A stretch of DNA of 64,000 nt from Methyloferula stellata AR4 (GTDB taxonomy: Bacteria; Pseudomonadota; Alphaproteobacteria; Rhizobiales; Beijerinckiaceae): assembly GCF_000385335.1 (NCBI RefSeq), contig NZ_ARWA01000001.1:946001-1010000 (forward strand), read 5' to 3'. Below are positions 27,636 to 36,883 of the stretch, in pieces. The notes beneath the pieces are model-generated. The model saw only the letters and a program-made list of their open reading frames with translations, made no database searches and was not told the DNA's origin. Both the position numbers and the translations under genes were made by a program. Each line of letters starts with the position of its first letter. Position 1 is the stretch's first letter.

Positions 27636-29066
27636 ATGACGCTTGTCTTAACCTTCTTCCTGAACGCGGCCCTGAATTTCGCGACGGGCCTCGCCGTCGC
27701 GGCCGTGCTCGGTCCGCAGGAATTCGGGCAATTCGCCGTGGCCTCGATGATTGCTATCGTGCTCAGCACCAGCCTGTTCGACTGGCTGCGCCTGTCGGCG
27801 ACGCGCCACTATAGCGAACACGCGCGGATAACCCACCCCGACCTCCGCTCCAGCCTTGATTCCGTCTATCTCGTCGGCGGACTGCTTCTCGCGGCCTGCG
27901 TTTTGATCGTCACGACCTTCGGGTTGACGCCATGGTTGTCGGCGATGCTTGTCGTCGCCGTCGCCGCGACGAGTTTTGCGACCGGCCAATTCGAATATTG
28001 GTCGGCGCTGGCGCGGGCCCGTTTTCTTGACAAGACCTATATTCAACTGGTCGTCTGCAAAAACGTCCTGGCACTCGCCTTGATGGTGATCGCCGGCCGC
28101 GTCTTTCACAGCACGATCTCGGTCCTCGCAGCGCTGACCTTGAGCATCGTCATCGCAATTGCATCCGTCTGGCCGCGGCTGCGCGACTCGAACGCGAGGC
28201 TCGCACTCGCCAAAAGCGACAGGATCTTCGGCTTCGCCAAATATGGCGTCCCGATCGTCGTCGCGAATGTGTTTTACCAGATCATCATCCTCGCAAATCG
28301 ATGGGCGCTGGCGGCGCAATTGGGCTATGGCGATGCCGGTCAGCTCTCTCTGCCGACCGATGTCACCATCCGGATTTTTCTGTCCTTGGGCGCCGGCTTC
28401 GACGTGTTCCTCTTTCAGAATGCGATGCGGCTTGAAGCCACGCAGGGCGTTCCGGCGGCCAAGCGGCAGATCGCAAAAAACATGGTGTTCGTTGTGGCGG
28501 CTCTGCTTCCCGCCGCCGCTGGTTACGCCGTGGTGCTGCCATTCTTCGAGGCGCTTTTCGTACCTTCGGCCTATCGCGGTCTGTTCTCTCAGGTCAGCTT
28601 GGTGCTGATACCGGGCGTGCTTTCCTTCTGCCTCGCGCAATTTGCCTTCGGCCCGGTGCTTCAATTGGCGCATCGGACGGGTCCGCTCGTCTTCGCAGCC
28701 GTTGCCGGTGCCGCCTGCGACGTCGTGCTCTTGGTATCCTTGCCGCCCGGGTCCGGCCCGGTCGCTTTCGCTATCGTGCATTCCGTGAGCCTGTTGGTCT
28801 CCAGCGTCGCTGTCGGATTCTATGCGTTTAGACTGCGCGACTGCATTCCGTCCCTTCGCGATCTCGCGGCGATCGTGATCGCAACGGGCTTGATGGTGGC
28901 CTCGATATGGCCGTTGCGGACGATCGGCCTGCCATGGCTTGCCTTATCGAGCTCCATCGTCATCGGCGGCATCGTTTACGCTGCTTCGGTCCTGGTCTTC
29001 AACGTCGCGGACCTTCGAAATAGTCTGACCCTTCAGCTCAGAGCTCTGGGGATGTTCGCGAAATGA
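27636..29066 (+). CDS. Polysaccharide flippase (oligosaccharide transporter family)
   Basis: 476 residues with 12-14 hydrophobic helices. The N-terminus FLNAALNFATGLAVAAVLGPQEFGQFAVA is typical of Wzx/RfbX-type exporters, which move lipid-linked sugars across the inner membrane. It lies 75 bases after the ligase-like gene and overlaps the GT2 gene by four bases (ATGA). This suggests one exopolysaccharide or O-antigen pathway, with most glycosyltransferases located elsewhere. Confidence 0.85.
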   Translation: MTLVLTFFLNAALNFATGLAVAAVLGPQEFGQFAVASMIAIVLSTSLFDWLRLSATRHYSEHARITHPDLRSSLDSVYLVGGLLLAACVLIVTTFGLTPWLSAMLVVAVAATSFATGQFEYWSALARARFLDKTYIQLVVCKNVLALALMVIAGRVFHSTISVLAALTLSIVIAIASVWPRLRDSNARLALAKSDRIFGFAKYGVPIVVANVFYQIIILANRWALAAQLGYGDAGQLSLPTDVTIRIFLSLGAGFDVFLFQNAMRLEATQGVPAAKRQIAKNMVFVVAALLPAAAGYAVVLPFFEALFVPSAYRGLFSQVSLVLIPGVLSFCLAQFAFGPVLQLAHRTGPLVFAAVAGAACDVVLLVSLPPGSGPVAFAIVHSVSLLVSSVAVGFYAFRLRDCIPSLRDLAAIVIATGLMVASIWPLRTIGLPWLALSSSIVIGGIVYAASVLVFNVADLRNSLTLQLRALGMFAK

Positions 29067-29965
29067 ACGATCTCGAAACCGGGATCGGGCAAGACAGCGT
29101 CGCGGTCGTGATCGCGACATGCGGACGCCCCGAACTCGCAAAGAGCCTCGTGCGCGCCCTTCGCGATCAGACGCGTCCGCCGGACGCGATCTTCGTGGTT
29201 GCGTGCCGCGACGAAGACGTCGCCGGATTCGACAAAGACCAGCCGGGTCTCACCGTCAGCCTTGGACGGCGCGGCCTACCCAAACAGCGCAACGATGGCC
29301 TGGCATTGGCTGCGGGACGCTTCTCCTACGTGGTCTTTTTCGACGACGACTTCGTCCCGTCTCGCTATTGGATCGAGACGATGGTGGAGCTTTTCAAGGC
29401 AAATCCGGATCTCGTCAGCCTCACGGGCACCGTCCTCGCAGATGGCATCAAGACCGCGGGAATCCCGCAAGAAGAGGCTGAAAGGCTCGTCCAGGCGCGT
29501 GACGCGAGCCCGCCGGGCGACAATGGCCTGCACGATGGATTTGGTCCCTATGGATGCAATATGGCCTTCCGATATGCTGCGATCGGCGATGTCGCCTTCG
29601 ACGAACGTCTCCCGCTCTATGGCTGGCTGGAGGATTGCGACTTCGGCGGCCAGATCAAGCATCGCGGACGACAGGCCCGCGCCGATGCGCTCTGGGGCGT
29701 TCATCTCGGGCATAAGGTGGCGCGGACGCGGGGGGTCACTTTGGGCTATTCGCAAATGACCAACGCGGTTTATTTGGCCCGCAAGGGCACGCTCTCAAAG
29801 AGGTTCCTCGCGAATATCGCCCTCCGCAATCTTCTGAGCAACCTGCTGGGGACCGTGCGTCCGGAGCCGTTCGTAGACCGCCGCGGGCGGCTCTACGGCA
29901 ATTTCATCGCGCTCGCCGATATCATGCGCGGCCGCATCACGCCGGAACGCGCCGCGGACTTGTGA
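29063..29965 (+). CDS. Family 2 glycosyltransferase
   Basis: 300 residues. GT-A features are the nucleotide-binding start VAVVIATCGRPELAKSLV, the metal-binding FFDDDFVPS (DxD, about residues 93-97), and the acceptor-side LEDCDFGGQIK. The C-terminal helix region is basic. It probably adds a sugar to a lipid carrier on the cytoplasmic side, as part of the preceding polysaccharide set, and overlaps the flippase by four bases. Donor and acceptor are unknown. Confidence 0.88.
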   Translation: MNDLETGIGQDSVAVVIATCGRPELAKSLVRALRDQTRPPDAIFVVACRDEDVAGFDKDQPGLTVSLGRRGLPKQRNDGLALAAGRFSYVVFFDDDFVPSRYWIETMVELFKANPDLVSLTGTVLADGIKTAGIPQEEAERLVQARDASPPGDNGLHDGFGPYGCNMAFRYAAIGDVAFDERLPLYGWLEDCDFGGQIKHRGRQARADALWGVHLGHKVARTRGVTLGYSQMTNAVYLARKGTLSKRFLANIALRNLLSNLLGTVRPEPFVDRRGRLYGNFIALADIMRGRITPERAADL

Positions 29966-29971
29966 GGTCGG

Positions 29972-31348
29972 TTAGACTGGGACCCGCACCGTCGCGCGCA
30001 GCCCTCCGAAGCGGCTGTCGGAAAGCGTAATGTCGCCGCCGTGTGAGCTTGCGATATCGCGTGCTATCGCAAGGCCAAGGCCGGTGCCATCATTGATGCC
30101 TTCATCCTGATTGCGGGCTTCGTCGAGGCGGAAGAAGGGCCGGAAAACGTCTTCGCGCCGATCGGCCGGAATGCCCGGCCCGTCGTCGTCGATATGGATC
30201 GTCAGGAAGCGCGCGTCGCGGGTGGCTTCGATCCAGGTCGTCTTCGCGTGACGGCAGGCATTGCCGACGAGATTCGTCAGGCAGCGTTTGAACGCATCGG
30301 CGCGGACGGCGACGTCGGGGTCGCCCGTGAAGGACATTTTGACGTCATGGCCGTGGCGTTGCGCGTCGGCGCAGATATCCTCCAGGAAATGCCGCATGTC
30401 GACTTTGACCGACGATTCGCCGGCATCGCCGCGCGCAAAGGCCAGATAGGCCTCGAGCATGCGCTGCATTTCGTCGACGTCTTTTTGCATCTCGTCGGAG
30501 TCTTCGCCGCCCATCAGGGCGAGCGAAAGCTTGAACCTCGTGAGAATCGTGCGCAGGTCGTGGCTGACGCCATTCAACATCGTTGTACGCTGCTCGATGG
30601 CGCGCTCGATGCGGCGCTTCATCTCGATGAAGGCATAGCCGGCTTGGCGGACTTCTCTAGCGCCGCGCGGCCGGAAATCGACCTCGCGCCCCTTGCCGAA
30701 TGCTTCGGCCGCGCCGACAAGCCGCAGGATTGGCCGGATCTGATTGCGCAGGAAGGCGATGGCGACGATGAGCAGCACGGCCGAGGTGCCGGTCATCCAG
30801 AGGATGAAAATATAGGAATTCGAGGCATAGGCCGCGCTGCGCAAGGCGACGACGCGCAAAATCGCATCGTCGAGCAGAATCCTGACTTCGATGAAGTTCG
30901 AGCGCCCGACCGTATCGAGCCAGAAGGGCCTCCCGATTTGCTTGCGGATCTCATTCGAGAGCGCAATGTCGATGATCGAAAAAAACGGTTTCGGCAAAGT
31001 CGGCGGCAGGGGACCTTTCGGCAGAAACTCCACATCCATCTTCAGACGGTCCTGCGCGATGCGCGTGAGCGTTTCGCGGTCGCTGTCCGTCGGATAGCTT
31101 TTCGACAGATCGATGAGAGCCGCGATGTCCTGCGTCAGATCCATCGAAAGGCGCGTCGTCACGAGCTGCCAATGCCGCTCCATGAACACATAGGTGACCA
31201 CGCATTGCAAAATCACCATCGGCAGGATGACGATGAGGAGCGAGCGGGCATAAAGCCCCTTCGGCCAGATGCCTGCGAGCCTGCGGGCGAAGGTACGCCA
31301 AACCGCGCGGGGCTTTTGGATATAGGCGGGCAGGGACAGATAGGCCAT
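29972..31348 (-). CDS. Membrane sensor histidine kinase (EnvZ-like)
   Basis: 458 residues. Two transmembrane helices (about 35-55 and 178-200) enclose a periplasmic sensor region of about 120 residues. HAMP, then HisKA with His263 in LNGVSHDLRTILTRFKLSL, then the ATPase domain with NLVGNACRHA, DDDGPGIPADRRE and GTGLGLAIARDI. The gene follows petP and petR on the same strand after a 110-base gap that contains a family B repeat, so PetR is its likely partner. Confidence 0.9.
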   Translation of the reverse strand: MAYLSLPAYIQKPRAVWRTFARRLAGIWPKGLYARSLLIVILPMVILQCVVTYVFMERHWQLVTTRLSMDLTQDIAALIDLSKSYPTDSDRETLTRIAQDRLKMDVEFLPKGPLPPTLPKPFFSIIDIALSNEIRKQIGRPFWLDTVGRSNFIEVRILLDDAILRVVALRSAAYASNSYIFILWMTGTSAVLLIVAIAFLRNQIRPILRLVGAAEAFGKGREVDFRPRGAREVRQAGYAFIEMKRRIERAIEQRTTMLNGVSHDLRTILTRFKLSLALMGGEDSDEMQKDVDEMQRMLEAYLAFARGDAGESSVKVDMRHFLEDICADAQRHGHDVKMSFTGDPDVAVRADAFKRCLTNLVGNACRHAKTTWIEATRDARFLTIHIDDDGPGIPADRREDVFRPFFRLDEARNQDEGINDGTGLGLAIARDIASSHGGDITLSDSRFGGLRATVRVPV

Positions 31349-31408
31349 GTCCTCGCCTCGTTAAACCATCACGAATAAATATGGGCCGACGATCATGTTC
31401 TATCTTTC

Positions 31409-31462
31409 TTTAACGCATAATCTCATCCGAAAAGCCCGCAACTTTTCGGGATCATGCTTTAA
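31409..31462. repeat. Stop-codon-abutting hairpin repeat, family B copy 3 (after petR)
   Basis: Read on the minus strand it begins in the TAA stop of petR (TAAAGCATGATCC) and has the hairpin CCGAAAAG-TTGCGGG-CTTTTCGG. It lies between petR and the histidine kinase, so it would sit inside their joint transcript. Confidence 0.85.
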
Positions 31463-32199
31463 CGATCAATCAGCAGGCGATAGCCGGCGCCGCGCACCGT
31501 TTGCAGATGCTGCGGGTTGGCCGGATCGCGCTCGATCTTATGGCGCAGCCGGTTGACCTGCACATCGATCGTCCGTTCATTACCGGCCGCCGTCGGGCCG
31601 GCCAAAGTATCGCGCGATACGGTTTCGCCGGCGTTTTCGGCGAGCAGCCTGAGCATCTCACGTTCGCGATCGGTCAGCCTTATCATCTCCGTGCCGGTCC
31701 GCAATTCGCTGCGGCCGAGATCGAAGGTGAAATCGCCGAAGCGCACCTGCGTCACGGTCTCGGAGGCGATGAACTGTTTGGTCCGCTTCAAAATCGAGGC
31801 GATCCGCAGCGAGAGCTCGCGCGGTTCGAAAGGCTTGGCCAGAAAGTCGTCGACGCCGGTCTCGAAGCCGCGCACGCGGTCCTCCGTCTCGGAGCGGGCG
31901 GTGAGCATCAAGATCGGCACCTGGCCGCGATCGGACGCATCGGCCCGCAGTTTCGCGGCAAAATCAAATCCGTTTTCGCCGGGCATCATCACATCGAGCA
32001 CGATGAGATCGAAGGAGATGCTTTTCAGGCAGGCCGCGGCATCGGCGGCGGTACCGGCCGTCGTGACGCGATAACCCTGCTCGGACAGATAGCGCGAGAG
32101 AAGCTGGCGGATGCGCCGGTCGTCATCGACGACGAGAAGATGCGCGGCATCGTCGGCCGGTGCATCGGTGCCGGAGACGGCGGCCTCGGTCTGGCTCAC
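31459..32199 (-). CDS. petR: OmpR-family response regulator, PetR type
   Basis: 246 residues from a GTG at 32199 that overlaps the petP stop (GTGA). The receiver domain (about 21-135) has VVDDDRRIRQLL, phospho-acceptor Asp69 in VLDVMMPGENGFD, and KPFEPREL. The C-terminal winged helix has LTDREREMLRLLAENAGETVSR and DVQVNRLRHKIERDP. The order MarR then OmpR regulator matches petP-petR of Rhodobacter capsulatus, where these affect cytochrome bc1 genes. Here, no pet genes are nearby. Confidence 0.88.
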   Translation of the reverse strand: MSQTEAAVSGTDAPADDAAHLLVVDDDRRIRQLLSRYLSEQGYRVTTAGTAADAAACLKSISFDLIVLDVMMPGENGFDFAAKLRADASDRGQVPILMLTARSETEDRVRGFETGVDDFLAKPFEPRELSLRIASILKRTKQFIASETVTQVRFGDFTFDLGRSELRTGTEMIRLTDREREMLRLLAENAGETVSRDTLAGPTAAGNERTIDVQVNRLRHKIERDPANPQHLQTVRGAGYRLLIDR

Positions 32200-32759
32200 G
32201 TCTTGGTCCTTGTCCGTGGCGCGGCGCCTGGCGCCCCCGTGGCAATGAAGGCCGCGACCTTGTCGCGTTCGCCGGCATCGACCATGGCGAGAAGGAAATC
32301 GATGGCGCCCGCCCGCGCGCCCGGCGGCAATTGGCCGAGAACGCGGCTGAACCGGCGCGATTGAAGGCGTGCGATCTCAAGCGCGAGGTCATTGCCTTTC
32401 GCGGTCGGGTAGAGAAGACGCTGGCGGCGATCGTTCACGCCCATGCTGACTTCGACATAGCCTTGGCCTAGCAATTCCTTGAGCACGCGGTTGAGGCTCT
32501 GCTTGGTGATCTTCAATATGTCGAGCAATTCGGCAATCGTGAGGCCGGGACGGCGGCTGACGAAATGCAGAACCCGGTGATGGGCGCGGCCAAATCCGTA
32601 ATTTTCAAGCAGCCGGTCGGCGTCCCGGACGAAATCGCGATAGGCGAAAAACAGAAGTTCGATGAGATCGAACATCGGCGCGGGTTCGGCCTCGCCCGCC
32701 TGCGGCTTGGCGCGCGCGGCCTCTTGCGAACCAGTCTTCTTCGATACAAATACATCCAC
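32196..32759 (-). CDS. petP: MarR-family transcriptional regulator, PetP type
   Basis: 187 residues from the GTG at 32759 (AGGTGA five bases upstream); a GTG three codons earlier lies on top of that site. The MarR winged helix (about 55-120) includes FGRAHHRVLHFVSRRPGLTI, ITKQSLNRVLKELLGQGYVEV and the wing NDRRQRLLYPT. PetP proteins pair with PetR in alphaproteobacteria. The gene is divergent from ilvE with a 311-base gap and is overlapped by petR. Confidence 0.85.
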   Translation of the reverse strand: MDVFVSKKTGSQEAARAKPQAGEAEPAPMFDLIELLFFAYRDFVRDADRLLENYGFGRAHHRVLHFVSRRPGLTIAELLDILKITKQSLNRVLKELLGQGYVEVSMGVNDRRQRLLYPTAKGNDLALEIARLQSRRFSRVLGQLPPGARAGAIDFLLAMVDAGERDKVAAFIATGAPGAAPRTRTKT

Positions 32760-33070
32760 GAACGTCACCTGCCGGCGGATGATGGACCGGCGGCAGTCTA
32801 ACCGGTCGGTCGCCGAAATGGGTTAAATGAAAACGTTTTTTCCTTATCCAATTATTTTCTTTGGGCCCATTTATTAAGTCAGCATTGTTGACATATTTCA
32901 GGAAGCTTGTTACGCGTCAAGACCAAGATGGGGCGCCGCGCCCGACGTCAAACGTCGATCCCGCCAGGACCGCCCCGCTACAGCCATGATCTCGTAAAAC
33001 ATGGCCTTGCAAAGCGATCGTCTCGCGAGGCCCTGGTTCTATCGATATCGATTAGCGGAGGGAAGCCAAC
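32760..33070. other. Divergent promoter region between petP and ilvE
   Basis: 311 bases. The part nearest petP is AT-rich (around 32825-32900, with several T-tracts), as expected for promoters in both directions. No gene or clear operator was found. Confidence 0.5.
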
Positions 33071-33958
33071 ATGTCCGTCTTGCCTTTCGACCAGCGCGAC
33101 GGCTTCATTTGGATGAATGGTGAGCTCGTCCCCTGGAAGGACGCAAAGCTGCATGTGCTCTCGCATGGCTTGCACTATGCCTCCTGCGTGTTCGAAGGCG
33201 AGCGCGCCTACGGCGGCCGCATCTTCAAGTCGAGCGAACATTCGGAACGGTTCCGCACTTCGGCGGCCTTGCTCGATTTTGAAATTCCCTATTCCGTGGC
33301 CGATCTCGATGCCTTCAAGCAGCTCGTCGTCGACAAGAACAATTTCACCAGTTGCTACGTGCGGCCTGTGGCCTGGCGCGGCAGCGAGATGATGGCGGTC
33401 GCAGCGCAGAATTCGACCATCAATGTCGCCATCGCGGCTTGGAATTGGCCGAGCATGTTCGACGTCAACGAGAAGATGAAAGGCATCCGCCTCGACATCG
33501 CCGACTACCGCCGGCCCGACCCGATGACGGCGCCGAGCGGGGCCAAAGCCGCCGGACTCTATATGATCTGCACCATCTCGAAGCATCGCGCCGAGCGGCG
33601 CGGTTATGCCGATGCGATGATGCTCGATTGGCTCGGCCGTGTCGCGGAATGCACGGGCGCCAATATATTCTTCACGGCCAAGGGCGTCGTGCATACACCG
33701 ATCGCCGATTGTTTTCTCGACGGCATCACGCGGAAAACCGTGATCGACCTCGCCAGACGCCGCGGCCTCGAAGTGATCGAGCGCCGCATCATGCCGGAGG
33801 AGCTTGCGGGCTTCGATGAAGCTTTCATCTGCGGCACTGGCGCCGAAGTCACGCCCGTCTCGGAGATCGGCCCCTATAAGTTTACGCCGGGCGCCATCTC
33901 CCGCGCGCTGATCGACGATTATTCCGCCGAAGTGCAGCCGAAACAAAAGGCGGCGTAA
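33071..33958 (+). CDS. ilvE: Branched-chain amino acid aminotransferase
   Basis: 295 residues with a GGAGGGAAG ribosome-binding site. Class IV fold signs are HGLHYASCVFEGERAYGG (about 33-50), YVRPVAWRG, the PLP-Lys region MICTISKHRAERRGYADAM, and the late FICGTGAEVTPV. It transfers the amino group from Glu to the keto acids of Val, Leu and Ile in the last synthetic step, in the cytoplasm. It is divergent from the regulators petP and petR. Confidence 0.95.
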   Translation: MSVLPFDQRDGFIWMNGELVPWKDAKLHVLSHGLHYASCVFEGERAYGGRIFKSSEHSERFRTSAALLDFEIPYSVADLDAFKQLVVDKNNFTSCYVRPVAWRGSEMMAVAAQNSTINVAIAAWNWPSMFDVNEKMKGIRLDIADYRRPDPMTAPSGAKAAGLYMICTISKHRAERRGYADAMMLDWLGRVAECTGANIFFTAKGVVHTPIADCFLDGITRKTVIDLARRRGLEVIERRIMPEELAGFDEAFICGTGAEVTPVSEIGPYKFTPGAISRALIDDYSAEVQPKQKAA

Positions 33959-33973
33959 TCCCGCGAGCCTGTC

Positions 33974-34753
33974 TCATCTTTCGTCTTCGTAGTCGGGATT
34001 GTCGACAGGGACGAAGCGGCCTTTGCCCGGATCGAAACGCCGGGCGAATCGGGTGAAAAGGTTACGGGAAACCTCGTCTTCATATTGGATGAAGCCGAGA
34101 AAATAGAAATCCATGTCGGGCGTATAATCGTCTGGAACCGTCGTCGAGAAATCCACGCGGATTTCATTCGACTTGGTTCGCCCGTTCTCGTCCTTGGCCC
34201 AGTTCCAATCGCATTTGAAGGTCGGATCGAGATGCGGCCGGTTCATCGGCAGATTGCCGATATGCCAATAGGGCAGGCATCTCGTCTCCTTGACGATCGG
34301 TTCTTCCCGCCCGAGGTTTGTGAAAAAGGCCCGGCCATGGACCGTCGTCCCGGCTTTGAACGAGGTAACTTCGTCGCGAGGATCGGAGCCCTCGAAAATC
34401 TGGATATTGGTCAATCTGAGTTTGGCCGGATAGGCCAAGCGCAATTGCGTCTCGGCGACCGCCGTCTGGCGCTGGACTTCGCGGGTGGTTTGTCTCGCCT
34501 CGATCACGGCCCTATGGCTGTCTTGCCATGCACTCCGCGCGAAATAAGCGCTCATTCCGGCCGCCACGACGACGCCGATCGACAAGATAACCGAGGAGAT
34601 CCAGTAGAACTTTTCGAGATGGCGGTGGCGTAATTCCCTTTGGTGCCAATCTTGATTGATGAGCTCCACATTGAATTTCTTGGCGGCATCGTCGGGGCCT
34701 CTTTCGGTGCCCCCTCCGCGATTCTTTCCGATCTCGAAAATATTGGTTTTCAT
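33974..34753 (-). CDS. Single-pass membrane protein of unknown function
   Basis: 259 residues from the ATG at 34753. A charged N-terminal part of about 50 residues, one transmembrane helix (about 52-74: WISSVILSIGVVVAAGMSA), then a short coiled coil (VIEARQTTREVQRQTAVAETQLRLAY) and a probable beta-rich domain (about 105-259). This layout is frequent among hypothetical proteins in the group, and no enzyme motif is present. It follows the aminotransferase on the same strand and converges with ilvE. Confidence 0.75.
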   Translation of the reverse strand: MKTNIFEIGKNRGGGTERGPDDAAKKFNVELINQDWHQRELRHRHLEKFYWISSVILSIGVVVAAGMSAYFARSAWQDSHRAVIEARQTTREVQRQTAVAETQLRLAYPAKLRLTNIQIFEGSDPRDEVTSFKAGTTVHGRAFFTNLGREEPIVKETRCLPYWHIGNLPMNRPHLDPTFKCDWNWAKDENGRTKSNEIRVDFSTTVPDDYTPDMDFYFLGFIQYEDEVSRNLFTRFARRFDPGKGRFVPVDNPDYEDER

Positions 34754-34833
34754 GGATGCCCCAGCCAGCCGAAACCGTGAGGACAAAGCTTACCGCGCGC
34801 AAGCGCCGGTGTCCTCTTTAGTTTCCGCTGATT

Positions 34834-36075
34834 TCAGGCTTTGAACCAGGTCTCGATCCGCCGCACGGCCTCTGCGATGCGGGCCGGGTCGCGGGCGAAG
34901 CAAATCCGCACGTAGTCGCGCCCGCCAGCCCCAAAGGCCGTGCCTGGCGCCACGCCGACGCCTGCCTCATCGACCCATCGAAACGCGAGTTCGCGGGTAT
35001 CGGTCACGCCTTCGATCGTGCAAAACAGATAAAATGCCCCTTGCGGCTCGGCGAAGCGCACGCGGTCGATCCGGCGCAAGCCGTCGCAGAGAATAGCCCG
35101 GCTTTCTGCAAGGCGTTTCAATTGGTTTTGGAAGAAGGCTTCTCCTTCTTCAAGCGCCGCGATGGCTGCCCGCTGCAAGGGCACAGCCACACCCGATGTC
35201 GAATATTGAATGAGATTTTCGATGATCTCGCCGAAGCAGGGCGGCGCTTCGAGCCAGCCGATGCGAAGCCCGGTCATCGCCCAGTTTTTCGAGAAGCTCT
35301 GGATGAAGAGCACGCGATCCTCTTCATCCATGACATCGTGAAAGGATGGAGCCCGCCCGCCGTCGAAACTGATGCGTCCATAGATTTCGTCGGCGATGAT
35401 CCAAAGATCGTGACGCCGCGCAAAAGCCAAAAGCGCCGAAAGATCCTCGCGTGTTGCAACCCAGCCGGTGGGATTGGAGGGCGAATTGACGACGAGCACT
35501 TTCGCGGCGGGGGTCACCGCGGCCGTCAATTGATCGAGATCGAGCGACCAGATCTGGCGTCCAGTCGAATCCATTTTGGTCTGAAGAGGTATTTCGATAA
35601 GGCGTGCGCCGGATACTTTCAGGGCGCCTTCGAAGTTCGGCCAAGCCGGCGTCAGCACGAGTACGTCGTCGCCTGCGCCTGCCAGAAGCCGGATCGCAAT
35701 CTGCACGGCATGCATGCCGCCGACGGTCACGAAGAAACGCTTTGGCGTGAAAGGTTCGGCGCTATTGGCAAAGGGCTTACTGTGGATCCGCGCCATGTAG
35801 CGCGCGATCGCCTCGCGCAATTCAGGGATGCCGCGCTGATGCGTGTAAAAAGTTTCGCCGGCTTCAATCGAGCCGATCATGGCCTCCACGACGAAGCCGG
35901 GCGCTGGCAGATCGCCTTCGCCGACCCAGAGCGGGATCAGGCCATCGCGACCGCGCCCATGATTGAAGACTTCGACGATGCCGCTCGACGGCGCAGCCAA
36001 GGCCTCGCCGCGGAGCGAGCGCAGCGCGGTTTGCGTCAGGTCCTCCGCGACCCTCGCCGGCGTCGGTGCAGCCAT
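34834..36075 (-). CDS. PLP-dependent aminotransferase, class I/II
   Basis: 413 residues. Fold type I features are VGEGDLPAPGFV, YTHQRGIPELREAIARYM, VVNSPSNPTGWV, the Asp/Tyr region IIADEIYGRISF and the PLP lysine in FIQSFSKNWAMTGLRIGW (about residue 246). The C-terminal Arg that binds the substrate carboxylate is in YVRICFARD. Probably aspartate- or arginine:pyruvate-type; the exact amino acid cannot be deduced. It follows mscL on the same strand. Confidence 0.9.
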   Translation of the reverse strand: MAAPTPARVAEDLTQTALRSLRGEALAAPSSGIVEVFNHGRGRDGLIPLWVGEGDLPAPGFVVEAMIGSIEAGETFYTHQRGIPELREAIARYMARIHSKPFANSAEPFTPKRFFVTVGGMHAVQIAIRLLAGAGDDVLVLTPAWPNFEGALKVSGARLIEIPLQTKMDSTGRQIWSLDLDQLTAAVTPAAKVLVVNSPSNPTGWVATREDLSALLAFARRHDLWIIADEIYGRISFDGGRAPSFHDVMDEEDRVLFIQSFSKNWAMTGLRIGWLEAPPCFGEIIENLIQYSTSGVAVPLQRAAIAALEEGEAFFQNQLKRLAESRAILCDGLRRIDRVRFAEPQGAFYLFCTIEGVTDTRELAFRWVDEAGVGVAPGTAFGAGGRDYVRICFARDPARIAEAVRRIETWFKA

Positions 36076-36167
36076 AGCAAATAGAGTCCTTCACACCGCG
36101 CTGCAAAGCAGGTCGCGAGCAGCCGTCATATGGCGGTGCAGCATGAGGAAATAAAGGTGGCGCGCGG

Positions 36168-36590
36168 TCACACCGCACGTTTGGCGAGAAGATCGCGAAT
36201 CTCTTCGAGAAGAACTTCCTGGCGTGGTTTTACAGGCGCTGCGTCCTCTTCGTGAAGGACCGAATGTCTCAAGCTGTTGATGCTGCGCACCAGGAGAAAC
36301 AGGATGAAAGCCACGATGAGAAAGTTGACCGACACGGTCAAAAAACTACCCCAGGCCAAAACCGCACCCTGCCTGCGGGCCTCGGCCAAAGAGGTTGCCG
36401 TCACGGCTTTCGATAGCGGCGTGAAATAATTCGAAAAATCGAGACCGCCAGTTGCGGCGCCGATCACCGGCATGATGAGATCATTGACGATCGAGTCGAT
36501 GATTTTGCCGAAGGCCGCGCCGATGATGACGCCGATCGCGAGATCGACAACATTGCCGCGCATGGCGAAATCTCGAAACTCCTTTAGCAT
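36168..36590 (-). CDS. mscL: Large-conductance mechanosensitive channel
   Basis: 140 residues from the ATG at 36590 with AGGGGG upstream. The first helix [26 protein letters not shown] and the pore-lining PVIGAATGG are typical, the second helix is [22 protein letters not shown], and the C-terminal amphipathic helix follows. MscL opens under membrane tension to release osmolytes when the cell meets hypo-osmotic shock. It is upstream of the aminotransferase gene. Confidence 0.97.
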   Translation of the reverse strand: MLKEFRDFAMRGNVVDLAIGVIIGAAFGKIIDSIVNDLIMPVIGAATGGLDFSNYFTPLSKAVTATSLAEARRQGAVLAWGSFLTVSVNFLIVAFILFLLVRSINSLRHSVLHEEDAAPVKPRQEVLLEEIRDLLAKRAV

Positions 36591-36883
36591 CAAGCCCCCT
36601 TTAGATTTTCCCCTGCCGTCCAATAGCTCCGGCGAACCCGGCTGAAATTTGCCCTCGTTAAGCTATGGGAAAGCTGCTTGCTGTTGAATAACCGCAGATT
36701 GAGCTTGCCGTTCCACCTAGACTTCCTGAGCTGAACCGTAGGTAACGATGGGCTTAAGCTCTTTTATGCAACACATCCCGAAAAACAAGACGAGTATCTC
36801 AAGCATCTCAATTGAAGTTTGCTCCGCGTCTCGTTCGTTGCCATAGTGATTGTGGCTGATGCTTATCTTCCCGGGGGGCGAAG

